The notes: generated by a model from the letters alone, not told the origin. Counted from the first letter of the stretch, positions 1 through 8,485 are shown. The stretch: 64,000 nucleotides of DNA from VRUE01 sp040901495 (GCA_040901495.1 JBBDYO010000074.1:7882-71881); one strand, 5' to 3'. Made by a program: numbers and translations.

Positions 1-2
1 TG

Positions 3-458
3 GCGCTGTATGAACGGCTCTATGGGCTGTCGACCGTGAGCCTGCGACTCGGCAACGTCTACGGGCCCCGCCAGGACCCGCTCGGCGAGGCGGGGGTGAT
101 CGCGATCTTCTGCGGCCGGCTGCGCGGCGGGGAGAGGCCGACCGTGTTTGGCGACGGCAAGCAGACCCGCGACTACATATATGTGGGGGATGTGGTCGCC
201 GCCGAGCTGGCCGCCGCGGGATCCGGGGCGACCGGGCCGGTCAACATCGGCACCGGGATAGAGACCGACGTGCTGGAGCTGGCGCGGCTGCTGGGGGAGC
301 TGGGAGAAGCCGAGGGCTTCGAGCCGGAGCTCGCCCCCGCCCGGGTCGGTGAGGTACAGGCGATCTCAATCGATCCCGCGCGGGCGGAGCGCGAGTTGGG
401 CTGGCGCGCGGAGACCGCCCTCGAAGAGGGCCTTCGCCTGACTCTCGCCTCCCTCTAA
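3..458 (+). CDS. NAD-dependent epimerase/dehydratase, C-terminal part (5' end outside window)
   Basis: The frame is open from the window edge, so the N-terminal Rossmann part and the catalytic YxxxK are missing. What remains begins ALYERLYGLS and continues with LRLGNVYGPRQDP, the substrate-side signature of the extended SDR (UDP-glucose 4-epimerase/GalE-like) family. VFGDGKQTRDYIYVGDV, the usual family block before the C-terminal helix bundle, follows. The likely role is interconversion of nucleotide sugars in the cytoplasm for surface polysaccharide; the exact substrate cannot be read from this fragment. The next gene starts 9 nt downstream on the same strand. Confidence 0.85.
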   Translation, partial: ALYERLYGLSTVSLRLGNVYGPRQDPLGEAGVIAIFCGRLRGGERPTVFGDGKQTRDYIYVGDVVAAELAAAGSGATGPVNIGTGIETDVLELARLLGELGEAEGFEPELAPARVGEVQAISIDPARAERELGWRAETALEEGLRLTLASL

Positions 459-467
459 CCTTTCCCT

Positions 468-1214
468 ATGCCCGCCCAGGCCTATGCCGGCAAGGAGTGC
501 GTCTGCCAGCTCCGCAAGGGGATCTGCGACCAGTCGTGCGTGCGCGACATGCTCGAGACCCCCTTCTACATCGCCTGTCTGAAGCTGAAGGGGCGGCGCT
601 GCCTGGTGGTCGGCGGGGGCGACATCGGCTTGGAGAAGGTCGAGGGCTTGCTCGCCTGCGACGCCGACGTGACGCTGATCGCCCCGGTCGCCCACCCCGA
701 GCTGGAGACGCTGGCGGCGGAGGGGTCGATCGAGTGGGAGAAGCGGCCGTATGCCGGGGCGGCCGACCTGGAAGGCGTCTTCATGGTGATCGCCGCGACC
801 GATGACAGCGAGGTCAACATCGGCGTCTACGACGATGCCGAGCAGCGAGCGATGCTGGTCAACGTCGTCGACGTCCCCCCGCTCTGCAACTTCATCCTGC
901 CGGCGATCATCCGCACCGGGCCGCTGGCGATCGCGGTCTCGACCGCCGGGGCCTCCCCCGCCCTCGCGAAGCGGATGAAGCGAGAGATATCGGAGCTGTT
1001 CGGCGAGGAGTACGCAAGGCTCGCGGTGGTGCTGAACGATGCTCGTGGCTGGGCCAAGGGCACGCTGCCGACCTACCAAGACCGCAAGGAGTTCTTCGAG
1101 GGGATCGTCAACGGGGACCCAGACCCGGTCGAGCTGATTCGCGAGGATCGCGAGACCGAGCTGCTGGCGCTGATAGAGGCCGCCAAAGAGCGGGCCGCGT
1201 CAGCCCTGGCCTGA
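468..1214 (+). CDS. precorrin-2 dehydrogenase / siroheme synthase N-terminal-type protein
   Basis: NAD-dependent oxidation of precorrin-2 to sirohydrochlorin on the way to siroheme (Met8p/CysG N-terminal family). The dinucleotide-binding motif is seen in CLVVGGGDIGLEKVEGLL, with VIAATDDSEVN and the conserved VNVVDVPPLCNFILPA / STAGASPALAKRMK blocks after it. At 248 aa there is no CysG methyltransferase domain. Family members usually begin just before the LKGRRCLVVGGG strand, which fits the ATG at 549. The ATG at 468 adds 27 residues with a C-x-C-x7-C-x3-C cluster. I kept the longer frame because it is open and nearly abuts the upstream gene, but the start is uncertain. Confidence 0.85.
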   Translation: MPAQAYAGKECVCQLRKGICDQSCVRDMLETPFYIACLKLKGRRCLVVGGGDIGLEKVEGLLACDADVTLIAPVAHPELETLAAEGSIEWEKRPYAGAADLEGVFMVIAATDDSEVNIGVYDDAEQRAMLVNVVDVPPLCNFILPAIIRTGPLAIAVSTAGASPALAKRMKREISELFGEEYARLAVVLNDARGWAKGTLPTYQDRKEFFEGIVNGDPDPVELIREDRETELLALIEAAKERAASALA

Positions 1215-1229
1215 GCTCAAGCCTCAGGC
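1209..1229. terminator. hairpin between convergent genes, overlapping both stop codons
   Basis: GCCTGAG (1209-1215) pairs perfectly with CTCAGGC (1223-1229) across a 7-nt loop. The stop codons of the rightward gene (1212-1214) and the leftward gene (1217-1219) lie inside the structure. There is no T-tract. Position and symmetry suggest a bidirectional terminator. Confidence 0.5.
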
Positions 1230-2044
1230 AATGCGAAGAAGGCGATCGCGGCGAAGTGGGCGGCGGCGGCGAGGATGACGAAGAGGTGGAAGATCTCGTG
1301 GTAGCCGAAGACCCGCGGGTTGGGGTTGGGGCGCTGGGTGGCGTAGACGACGGCGCCGGCCGTGTAGAAGAGGCCACCAAGCGCGACCAGCATCGTTCCG
1401 CCGAAGCCGATCTCACCCCATAGCCCCGGGAAGGCGACCGCGGCGACCCAACCCAGCGACATATATATGAGCGCGGCGACCCATTTCGGGTGGTCGATCC
1501 AGATCATCTCGACAATGGCGCCGGCGATCGCGCCGATCCAGACGACAACGAGGATCGCGTCGGCGAGCGGCCCGTTCAACGCCAGCAGCGCAAAGGGCGT
1601 GTAGGTGCCGGCGATGAGGAAGAAGATCATCGAGTGGTCGAGCCGGCGCATCCAGAGGCGCACGTCCGGGCGCTTCCAGTTGACCCGGTGATAGAGCGCG
1701 CTGGTGCCGAGAAGGGCCGAGAGGCTGACGGCATAGATGGTGACCGCCAGGGTGGCCTCCGAGGTCTTCGCAGCGATGATCAGCGCGGCGCCGAGGCCAA
1801 GGGAAACGAAGAAGGCCCACTCATGCGAGACGCCGCGCAGCTTCGGCTTGACCGCGGCGATCGCGTCGGCCGCGGCCCCTTTCGCCGCACCGGCCTTTTC
1901 GACGGCCGCCTCTTTGGCCGCGGTCGCCCGCTCACCCATCGCATCTTTGGCGGCGCCGGCTCGATCCGCCGCCGCGCCACGGGCGCTCTCGAGGCGCTCG
2001 CCCATCCGCTCGGCGCCTTTGCGAAGGTCATCGACCATGGACAT
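1217..2044 (-). CDS. hemolysin III (PAQR/YqfA) family membrane protein with Ala-rich N-terminal extension
   Basis: Multi-pass integral membrane protein of the hemolysin-III/PAQR family (COG1272). Family hallmarks are SALYHR (about residues 115-120), RRLDHSMIFFLIAGTYTPF (133-151), and a C-terminal HEIFH with His249 and His253; these His/Asp residues form the metal site in PAQR proteins. About seven membrane helices follow residue 73. Residues 1-66 are unusual: an Ala/Lys/Glu-rich, probably amphipathic helix with repeated AAKEAA-like units, resembling LEA or apolipoprotein-type helices. The bacterial function is poorly defined and the hemolysin label is historical. The gene converges with the siroheme gene. 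Confidence 0.85.
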   Translation of the reverse strand: MSMVDDLRKGAERMGERLESARGAAADRAGAAKDAMGERATAAKEAAVEKAGAAKGAAADAIAAVKPKLRGVSHEWAFFVSLGLGAALIIAAKTSEATLAVTIYAVSLSALLGTSALYHRVNWKRPDVRLWMRRLDHSMIFFLIAGTYTPFALLALNGPLADAILVVVWIGAIAGAIVEMIWIDHPKWVAALIYMSLGWVAAVAFPGLWGEIGFGGTMLVALGGLFYTAGAVVYATQRPNPNPRVFGYHEIFHLFVILAAAAHFAAIAFFALPEA

Positions 2045-2343
2045 AGGGTACCGCCGCCATTAACCAGTATTGGCCGCGTTCCCAAACCCAGCTGAGCGCC
2101 CAGGGGCAGCGACAGGCGGAGGAGGGTCGGTTGGGGGGTCGAAGCCGTCTTGTAGTGGACGGCAATTGACCCATTTGTAAAGGGGGCGCACGGTTTGTGC
2201 CGACTTTGCGGAGTTGTCACCATATGTGTGAAATCCAGCGCGCAAATGACTGCCCCTATTTGCGTAATTGAGGGGTTTTGCCGTCCGAGAGATTGGCGAT
2301 CCTGCGTAGTTACCCCGAAAGCTGCTGTGAGAGGAGCCAGTCG
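2045..2343 (+). promoter_or_regulatory. 299-nt leader/promoter region of nrdJ
   Basis: This is the divergent intergenic region between the hemolysin-III gene and nrdJ. It is less GC-rich than its surroundings. It contains a small hairpin (GCCGTC 2144-2149 with GACGGC 2158-2163) and a perfect 7-bp inverted repeat, CGCAAAT (2241-2247) and ATTTGCG (2258-2264), with a 10-nt spacer, a plausible operator. GAGGAG at 2331-2336 is the nrdJ ribosome binding site. No B12-box of a cobalamin riboswitch and no clear NrdR box were found by eye. Confidence 0.4.
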
Positions 2344-5187
2344 ATGTCCAAGACCGCTATGAGCACCGCTTCAACCGACCTCAAGGGCTTGGTCATCGAG
2401 CGGCGTTTTTCAACCGCCGGGACGCATCCGTTTGACGAGATCGAGTGGGAGATTCGCGACGCGGTGATCGGCGATCCGGAGAACCCGGCCTTCGAGCAGC
2501 GCGGGGTCGAGTTTCCGAAGAGCTGGTCTCAGAACGCGACCAACATCGTCGCCCAGAAGTACTTCCGCGGGCAGCTCGGGAGCCCGGAGCGCGAGAGCTC
2601 GGTCAAACAGATGATCGGGCGCGTCGCAGGCACGATCTCGGGCTGGGGACGCGAGGGCGGCTACTTCGCCTCCGAAGAGGACGCCGACGCCTTCGAGGCG
2701 GAGCTGACCTCAATCCTGCTCAACCAAAAGGCGGCCTTCAACTCGCCGGTCTGGTTCAACGTCGGCTTCGAGGAGACGCCGCAGTGCTCGGCCTGCTTCA
2801 TCCTCAGCGTCGAGGACACGATGGAGTCGATCCTCGCCTGGAACACAAAAGAGGGAAATATCTTCCGCGGCGGCTCGGGGTCGGGGATCAACCTTTCCAA
2901 CATCCGCGGCTCGATGGAGCCACTGCAGAAGGGAGGCACCGCCAGCGGGCCGGTCAGCTTCATGCGCGGCGCCGACGCCTGGGCGGGGACGATCAAGTCG
3001 GGGGGCAAGACGCGGCGGGCCGCCAAGATGGTCGTCCTCGACGTCGACCATCCCGACATCGAGCACTTCATCTGGTGCAAGGCCGACGAGGAGAAGAAGG
3101 CGGGGGCGCTGCGCGACGCCGGCTTCGACATGTCGATCGACGGCGATGGCTTCACCTCGATCCAGTACCAGAACGCCAACAACTCGGTCCGGGTCACCGA
3201 CGACTTCATGGAGGCGGTCGAGGCCGGTGAGGATTGGAACCTGACCGCCCGCAACGGCGGCGCGACGACGAAGACGCTGCCGGCGCGCGACCTGATGAAC
3301 CAGATCGCCGACGCCGCCTGGCGCTGCGCCGACCCGGGTGTGCAGTACGACACGATCATCAACCGCTGGCACACCTGTCCGGAGTCGGGGCGGATCAACG
3401 CGTCGAACCCGTGCTCCGAGTACATGCACGTCGACGACTCGGCCTGCAACCTCGCCTCGCTCAACCTGATGAAGTTCCGCCGTGAGGACGGCAGCTTCGA
3501 CGTCGAGCCCTTCGAGCACGCGGTCGACATCGTCTTCCTCGCGCAGGAGATCGTCGTCGGGTACTCGAGCTACCCGACCGAGGAGATCGGCGCCAACGCC
3601 AACGCCTTCCGCCAGCTCGGGCTCGGCTACGCCAACCTCGGCGCGCTGCTGATGTCGGATGGGCTGCCCTACGACTCAGACGAGGGCCGCAACGTCGCCG
3701 CCGCGATCACGGCGCTGATGACCGGCCGCGCCTATCGCCAGTCGGCGCTGATCGCCGCCGGGGCAACCGGGCCCTACGACGAGTACGAGAAGAACCGCGA
3801 CGCCCACAACGGCGTTATGCGGATGCACCGCGACGCCTCCTACGACGTCGACCCGACCGGGATCAAGGGCGAGCTGCTGCCGGCCGCACAGCGGGCCTGG
3901 GACGAGGCGGTCGAGCTGGGAGAGGAACACGGCTACCGCAACGCCCAGGCGACGGTGCTGGCCCCGACCGGGACGATCAGCTTCCTGATGGACTGCGACA
4001 CCACCGGGATCGAGCCCGACTTCTCGCTGGTCAAGTTCAAGGAGCTGGTCGGCGGTGGGCAGATGACGATCGTCAACAAATCGGTGCCGCTGGCGCTGCG
4101 CACGCTCGGCTACGCCGAGCCCCAGGTCGAGCAGATCAACGCCTACATCGCCGAGGAGAACACGATCGTCGGCGCCCCGGGCCTGAAGGACGAGCACCTG
4201 CCGGTCTTCGATGTCGCGGTCGGCGAGCGGGCGATCTCCCACACCGGCCACATCGACATGATGGCAGCGACACAGCCATTCATCTCGGGTGCGATCTCAA
4301 AGACGGTCAACCTGCCGCAGAGCGCGACGATCGAGGACATCGCCGATGCCTACACGCGCGGCTGGAAGGGCGGGCTGAAGGCGCTGGCGATCTACCGCGA
4401 CGGCTCGAAGACCGCGCAGGCACTGCGCACCGACGCCCAGGAGGAAAAGGGCGCCGAGGCAGAGCAGGCTCCCGCACCGCCGGAGCGCAAGCGGATGCCG
4501 CGCGAGCGCGAATCGATCACCCACAAGTTCTCGATCGCCGGCCACGAGGGCTACATCACCGCCGGCAAGTACGACGACGGCAACGTCGGCGAGATCTTCC
4601 TCACCGACATCGGCAAGGAGGGCTCGACGATGCGGGGGCTGATGAACGCCTTCGCGACGGCGATCTCGCTCGGCCTCCAGTACGGCGTCCCGCTCGAGGT
4701 CTTCGTGCGCAAGTTCAGCTACATGCGCTTCGAGCCGGAGGGCATCACCGGCAACCCGGAGATCCCCTTCGCCAAATCGCTGCCCGACTACATCATGCGC
4801 TGGGTCGCGAGCCGCTTCGTCGAGGACACCGAGACGCTGCAGGAACTGGGGATCATGACCCAGGAGGTTCGTGCCAAGCAGGAGGCAGAGACCTCCCAGC
4901 TCGGGCTCGGGATACCGACCGGCGACACCGCGGGCCCGGCCAACGGTGGGAACGGCGGCAACGGCCACTCCAAGCCGGGCAACGGCAACGACGCAGAGAA
5001 AGCCAAGGCAACGGGCGGCGAGGCAGTCCCCGCGGCTGAGGCCTTCACCGAAACCCCCCCGGTTCGTCCGGCCAAGATGTCCGGCCTCGAGCTCGGGCCA
5101 GCCTGCGAGCAGTGCGGCGGCATGATGCAGCGCACGGGGTCTTGTTACACCTGCTCATCCTGCGGCAACAACACCGGCTGCGGCTGA
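2344..5187 (+). CDS. nrdJ: adenosylcobalamin-dependent ribonucleotide reductase (class II)
   Basis: Reduces ribonucleotides to deoxyribonucleotides using adenosylcobalamin, so needs no separate radical subunit and works with or without oxygen. 947 aa, the usual length for the large class II enzyme. Visible are GFEETPQCSACFILSVED, GGSGSGINLSNIRG, the active-site loop NPCSEYMHVDDSACNLASLNL (family redox and radical cysteines), and ATVLAPTGTISFLMDCDTTG. A Gly/Asn-rich linker leads to a C-terminal CEQCGG..CYTCSSCG..C cluster, the cysteine-rich tail that re-reduces the active site. The ATG at 2344 is chosen because GAGGAG lies 7 nt upstream; a TTG at 2278 would add 22 unconserved residues. Confidence 0.96.
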   Translation: MSKTAMSTASTDLKGLVIERRFSTAGTHPFDEIEWEIRDAVIGDPENPAFEQRGVEFPKSWSQNATNIVAQKYFRGQLGSPERESSVKQMIGRVAGTISGWGREGGYFASEEDADAFEAELTSILLNQKAAFNSPVWFNVGFEETPQCSACFILSVEDTMESILAWNTKEGNIFRGGSGSGINLSNIRGSMEPLQKGGTASGPVSFMRGADAWAGTIKSGGKTRRAAKMVVLDVDHPDIEHFIWCKADEEKKAGALRDAGFDMSIDGDGFTSIQYQNANNSVRVTDDFMEAVEAGEDWNLTARNGGATTKTLPARDLMNQIADAAWRCADPGVQYDTIINRWHTCPESGRINASNPCSEYMHVDDSACNLASLNLMKFRREDGSFDVEPFEHAVDIVFLAQEIVVGYSSYPTEEIGANANAFRQLGLGYANLGALLMSDGLPYDSDEGRNVAAAITALMTGRAYRQSALIAAGATGPYDEYEKNRDAHNGVMRMHRDASYDVDPTGIKGELLPAAQRAWDEAVELGEEHGYRNAQATVLAPTGTISFLMDCDTTGIEPDFSLVKFKELVGGGQMTIVNKSVPLALRTLGYAEPQVEQINAYIAEENTIVGAPGLKDEHLPVFDVAVGERAISHTGHIDMMAATQPFISGAISKTVNLPQSATIEDIADAYTRGWKGGLKALAIYRDGSKTAQALRTDAQEEKGAEAEQAPAPPERKRMPRERESITHKFSIAGHEGYITAGKYDDGNVGEIFLTDIGKEGSTMRGLMNAFATAISLGLQYGVPLEVFVRKFSYMRFEPEGITGNPEIPFAKSLPDYIMRWVASRFVEDTETLQELGIMTQEVRAKQEAETSQLGLGIPTGDTAGPANGGNGGNGHSKPGNGNDAEKAKATGGEAVPAAEAFTETPPVRPAKMSGLELGPACEQCGGMMQRTGSCYTCSSCGNNTGCG

Positions 5188-5199
5188 GTCGCAGCGTCG

Positions 5200-5871
5200 T
5201 TATAGGGGTGTCCCGGATTGTTCGCGGGACGTGTTTTGTGGAGCGCCGCATTCCGGACAGAACCGATTCGTCGGTGTGATCTCTTCGCCACACTGCTCGC
5301 AGTGGGCCGCGAAGGGCGGCTTGACGACTTCAGGAGGAATTGGTGCTGCCGGTGGCGGTGGCGGTGGCGGTGCTTCCGAAGGGGGTGCGGGCGGTGGGGG
5401 CATGACCAAGTGCGTCGGCGCCTGCATCACCACCTGAGGGCGAGCGCTAAGCAGCACAATGCCGACGACGGCGCCGGCAATCCCACCCACCATCAGCAGC
5501 CACGAGACCGCTCGCACAGCGTCGTAAGTGTCTGGCGAAAAGACATCGCCTTCATTCGCGAACGCATTTTCAAAAGTGGGCTTGTAATGATCGGCCACGA
5601 CGAGACCGGCGATCCCGAGCAGCAGTGCGGCCACCCCGAGGATCAGGACAATCGTGCCCGTCGCGGTTCGACCGCTGGATCGCTGTAACGCGATCTGCTG
5701 TGGAACGGAGGGTGTGGGGGCCGGCATCGGTGGTGGTGGAGGCATCTCCGGCGGCGGCATCCCCTCAGGATCAGGGGGTGGTGCGGTCGGCGGCAATGAG
5801 GAACCGCACTCTTCGCAAAAGCGGCTGTCTCCGAAGACTGGCTTCCCGCAGTTTTGACATACGCGAGTCAT
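5200..5871 (-). CDS. double zinc-ribbon, proline-rich membrane protein
   Basis: 223 aa with a zinc ribbon at each end: CQNCGKPVFGDSRFCEECG at residues 5-23 and CEQCGEEITPTNRFCPECG near residue 190. The middle has two transmembrane helices (around 72-92 and 124-144) flanked by long Pro-rich stretches. Both ribbons should be on the same, probably cytoplasmic, side. Such zinc-ribbon/TM proteins are common in Actinobacteria and have no assigned reaction. It is followed on the same strand by nothing obvious and preceded by the DUF2510/DUF4190 gene 45 nt away, with which it may be co-transcribed. Confidence 0.75.
   Translation of the reverse strand: MTRVCQNCGKPVFGDSRFCEECGSSLPPTAPPPDPEGMPPPEMPPPPPMPAPTPSVPQQIALQRSSGRTATGTIVLILGVAALLLGIAGLVVADHYKPTFENAFANEGDVFSPDTYDAVRAVSWLLMVGGIAGAVVGIVLLSARPQVVMQAPTHLVMPPPPAPPSEAPPPPPPPAAPIPPEVVKPPFAAHCEQCGEEITPTNRFCPECGAPQNTSREQSGTPL
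5210..5230 (+). terminator. candidate terminator of nrdJ
   Basis: GTCCCG (5210-5215) pairs with CGGGAC (5225-5230) over a 9-nt loop and is followed by GTGTTTTG on the plus strand. It lies 22 nt after the nrdJ stop, inside the last codons of the leftward zinc-ribbon gene. Confidence 0.4.
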
Positions 5872-5916
5872 CGAGGGCTCAGAGTAACCGCGATTGGGAC
5901 AGCGGGGCGAGTCTGC

Positions 5917-6285
5917 TTAGTAGAAGCTGCTCACGCCAAAAAGAACGATGAACAGGATGCCGGCCAGACCGACGATCCCGAGAACAACCCCTGCCGTCGC
6001 CATGCCGCGACCGGTTTGCATGCCTTCGGATTCGTCGATTTGCTTCTGGGCTATCAGTCCGAAGATCAGGGCGAGCAGCGCCCCGAGTCCATAGATCCAG
6101 ATGATGCCGAGCACCAAGGAGGCGATTGCCATGCCGTTTGTACGACTCCCGACGACCTGGAGCTGCCCGGCCATAGGCTGACCCGGAGCGATGTTGCTGG
6201 TCCATTTCTCGCCATCCCAATACCGTTGACCTTGTCCTTGCGGGTCGGCATACCAGCCCGCGGGTGGGTTTGAGCCTGCCTCCAT
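5917..6285 (-). CDS. DUF2510/DUF4190 membrane protein
   Basis: 122 aa. The N-terminus NPPAGWYADPQGQGQRYWDGEKWT-type block (about residues 6-29) is the DUF2510 motif of actinobacterial membrane proteins. It is followed by a DUF4190-type pair of membrane helices separated by a short polar loop (AQKQIDESEG). Expected to be in the cytoplasmic membrane with the DUF2510 part in the cytoplasm. No reaction is known for either domain. It is divergent from the secreted-protein gene at 6359 and upstream of the zinc-ribbon gene on the same strand. Confidence 0.8.
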   Translation of the reverse strand: MEAGSNPPAGWYADPQGQGQRYWDGEKWTSNIAPGQPMAGQLQVVGSRTNGMAIASLVLGIIWIYGLGALLALIFGLIAQKQIDESEGMQTGRGMATAGVVLGIVGLAGILFIVLFGVSSFY

Positions 6286-6358
6286 AGCGTGCCTAAACTA
6301 TCCGAACCGAGGCAATCGAGGGCAATATTTCCGCAGGGCGTTTGGGTACCCTGCCCCC

Positions 6359-6913
6359 GTGGCAGGTTCAAGAAAAATCGGAGCTCTGGGTGCCTTGCTA
6401 GTGGCAATCTTCATTGCCACTCCTGCTACCGCCAAAGCTCCCCAGAAAACGCAGGTTGCTGATTGTGAGCGGGGGCCGGTGACGGATGGAAGCGGGCCAC
6501 CCAACTGGCGGAGCAGATCGGTTATCGCGGGGACGTTGGGGGTGTTTCGCGATCCGCTCAGCCAGATGAGCGAAACGAACAGCGGCCACCTGATCGCGAA
6601 GATGCCGGTAATCACCAAGGGCAGCGACTTGGTGACGCTGAGTGTGCCGCCACGGCAACGGCAGCGTGTCTTCCTCTACTACGGGCGCTTTGAGGACCGG
6701 AACGGCAACCCGACAGGGATCATCGGCAGAGCCCACGGGTTCAGCGAAGTGACGTTCGAGCCCTGCACCGACAGGCCGCGCACGGCCTGGCCGGGCGGGA
6801 TCCGCGTCAAGGGCCGCAAGCCGGTTCGCCTCACGGTTCGGGTCGAGGGCGACCCCGATCCGAAGCCACTGCCCCTCGGGCGGCCGACGCCCTACCAACC
6901 GCCCGCGAGCTAG
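6359..6913 (+). CDS. secreted hypothetical protein
   Basis: 184 aa beginning with a signal peptide (charged MAGSRK, hydrophobic core, cleavage around ATPATAKA). The mature part has two cysteines (ADCERG and EPCTDR), probably disulfide-linked, and a predicted beta-rich domain ending in RLTVRVEGDPDPKPL. I do not recognise the family. The start is a GTG at 6359 with no strong ribosome binding site. The gene lies 21 nt upstream of the first Ser/Thr kinase gene on the same strand and may share its transcript. Confidence 0.6.
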   Translation: MAGSRKIGALGALLVAIFIATPATAKAPQKTQVADCERGPVTDGSGPPNWRSRSVIAGTLGVFRDPLSQMSETNSGHLIAKMPVITKGSDLVTLSVPPRQRQRVFLYYGRFEDRNGNPTGIIGRAHGFSEVTFEPCTDRPRTAWPGGIRVKGRKPVRLTVRVEGDPDPKPLPLGRPTPYQPPAS

Positions 6914-6934
6914 GCGCGAGCCCCCCAGAGCCGG

Positions 6935-8449
6935 GTGGTCGGCTATAAAGCGACGGTGACCGAGCTACGGCCGGGAGACGAATTCGCGGGTTGCCGGATC
7001 GAGGGAGTGGTCGCTCGGGGCGGCATGGGAGTCGTCTACCAAGCGACCCAGCTGGACCTGAAACGGACCGTGGCGGTGAAGTTGATCGCGCCGGAGCTCG
7101 CCGGGGACGAGCAGTTCCAGCTGCGCTTCGCCAGCGAGTCACAGACAGCCGCTTCGATCGAGCACCCGAACGTGATCCCGATCTATGAGGCCGGCGAGGA
7201 GAACGGCGCCCTCTACCTGGTCATGCGCTTCGTGCCCGGCTCCGATCTGTGCGGGCTGATCGAAAGCGAGGGCCAGTTGGACCTCCACAGGGCGATGGGG
7301 ATCATCGAGCAGGTCGCCGAAGCCCTCGACGCGGCGCACGAAAAGGGGCTTGTGCACCGGGACGTGAAGCCCCGCAACATCCTGATTACCCAGCAGGCCG
7401 GGCGCGAGCGGGTCTACCTGACCGACTTCGGCCTGACCAAGAGCATCACCAACGCCAGCCAGATGACCAAGACCGGGCAATGGGTGGGAACGGTCGACTA
7501 CGTGTCCCCCGAGCAGATCGAAGGAGGCCAGCTCGACGCCCGCTCCGATGTGTACGCACTCGGATGCGTGCTCTACGAGTGCCTGGCCGGCCGGGTCCCC
7601 TTCAACCAGGACACCGAGATCGCGAGGCTGTTCGCGCACGTAAAAGAGCCGCCGCCGCCACTCACGGCGCAGCGGCCCGACCTCCCCCAGGCCCTGGATG
7701 GGGTGATCGAGCGAGCGATGTCGAAAGCCCCCGAGGACCGCTATCCCTCCGCCGGGGACCTCGGCCGCGCCGCCATCGCGGCCGCTCAGGGGGCGAGCGC
7801 CACCCAAGACGAGCGCTCAGTCGCCTTGGGGGAGGCGGCGCCGGGCGCGACCCAGGTCTCCTCGCCGTCGCCGACAGTGGCCGCGGTGCCTCCGCCTCCG
7901 CCTCCGCCACCTCCGCCACCCCCACCTCCACCTCCGCCGGTCCAAACGATGACTCAGACCGGCGGACAACCCCCTTCCGCCGCCGGGGACCGTGGCCTGC
8001 TCGGCCAGAGGCGGGTCTGGATACCGGCTCTCGTCGGGGTTGGCCTGCTCGCCGCCATCGTCGCGGTCGTGATCGCAAGCGGCGGTGGCGAGTCAAGCCC
8101 AGACCCAGAACCGCCAAGCCTGGAGTCGGTGAGCCCGGAAGAGTCGGCTGCTCCGGGGCTGGCCCCAGAGCCCCGACCGGAAGCGTCCCCGAATCCGACG
8201 CCAACGCGACAGCCGCTCAGCCGCCCGCCCGGGACCACCTCGTGCGGCAGCGAAATCTTCGCCGGCGCCCGCACCAGCTGCCCGTTTGCCGCAAACGTCG
8301 AGGCCGCGTACCGGGAAGAAGTCGGGACGGGGAGCGGGGTCATCTTCGCCTTCAGCCCGACCACCCGCAAGACCTACAAGATGGAATGCACTGGGGGGAC
8401 ACCGCATGCCTGCACCGGCGGCGCTGGCGCGTCGGTCTACTTCCCCTAG
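6935..8449 (+). CDS. transmembrane Ser/Thr protein kinase (PknB-like)
   Basis: 504 aa. The cytoplasmic kinase domain (about 18-275) has the Gly-loop GRGGMGVVY-like ARGGMGVVYQ, catalytic Lys49 (VAVKL), HRDVKPRN with Asp143, DFG Asp164, and GTVDYVSPEQ. A linker with a long Pro run follows, then one membrane helix (VWIPALVGVGLLAAIVAVVIA). The roughly 90-residue extracellular part contains four cysteines (TTSCGS, TSCPF, KMECTG, HACTG) and no PASTA repeats, so the ligand is unknown. The start is GTG 6935; GTG 6956 is a possible alternative. Phosphorylated partners probably include the FHA proteins encoded 6-9 kb downstream (inference). Confidence 0.92.
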   Translation: MVGYKATVTELRPGDEFAGCRIEGVVARGGMGVVYQATQLDLKRTVAVKLIAPELAGDEQFQLRFASESQTAASIEHPNVIPIYEAGEENGALYLVMRFVPGSDLCGLIESEGQLDLHRAMGIIEQVAEALDAAHEKGLVHRDVKPRNILITQQAGRERVYLTDFGLTKSITNASQMTKTGQWVGTVDYVSPEQIEGGQLDARSDVYALGCVLYECLAGRVPFNQDTEIARLFAHVKEPPPPLTAQRPDLPQALDGVIERAMSKAPEDRYPSAGDLGRAAIAAAQGASATQDERSVALGEAAPGATQVSSPSPTVAAVPPPPPPPPPPPPPPPPPVQTMTQTGGQPPSAAGDRGLLGQRRVWIPALVGVGLLAAIVAVVIASGGGESSPDPEPPSLESVSPEESAAPGLAPEPRPEASPNPTPTRQPLSRPPGTTSCGSEIFAGARTSCPFAANVEAAYREEVGTGSGVIFAFSPTTRKTYKMECTGGTPHACTGGAGASVYFP

Positions 8450-8453
8450 GCTC

Positions 8454-8483
8454 GCTCTTCGCCGCCAATCGGCGGCGAAGAGC
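8454..8483 (+). terminator. strong hairpin after the kinase gene that contains the next gene's ribosome binding site
   Basis: GCTCTTCGCCGCC (8454-8466) pairs perfectly over 13 bp with GGCGGCGAAGAGC (8471-8483); the loop is AATC. It begins 4 nt after the kinase stop and ends 2 nt before the ATG at 8486. The purine-rich GAAGAG (8477-8482), the only ribosome binding site candidate for that gene, lies in the 3' arm. It may be a terminator, a translation-blocking element, or both. Confidence 0.6.
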
Positions 8484-8485
8484 TG

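Noticed and set aside
1217..2044. Pore-forming hemolysin
   Set aside because: The hemolysin III name is historical. The sequence is a PAQR-type membrane protein with a His/Asp metal site, and no toxin function can be inferred.
2100..2340. Cobalamin riboswitch upstream of the B12-dependent reductase
   Set aside because: No sequence resembling the B12 box or its long-range pseudoknot was found by eye; only small hairpins are present.
2278..2343. Upstream TTG start for nrdJ adding 22 residues
   Set aside because: It has no ribosome binding site, while ATG 2344 has GAGGAG at 7 nt. The added residues do not look like part of the enzyme.
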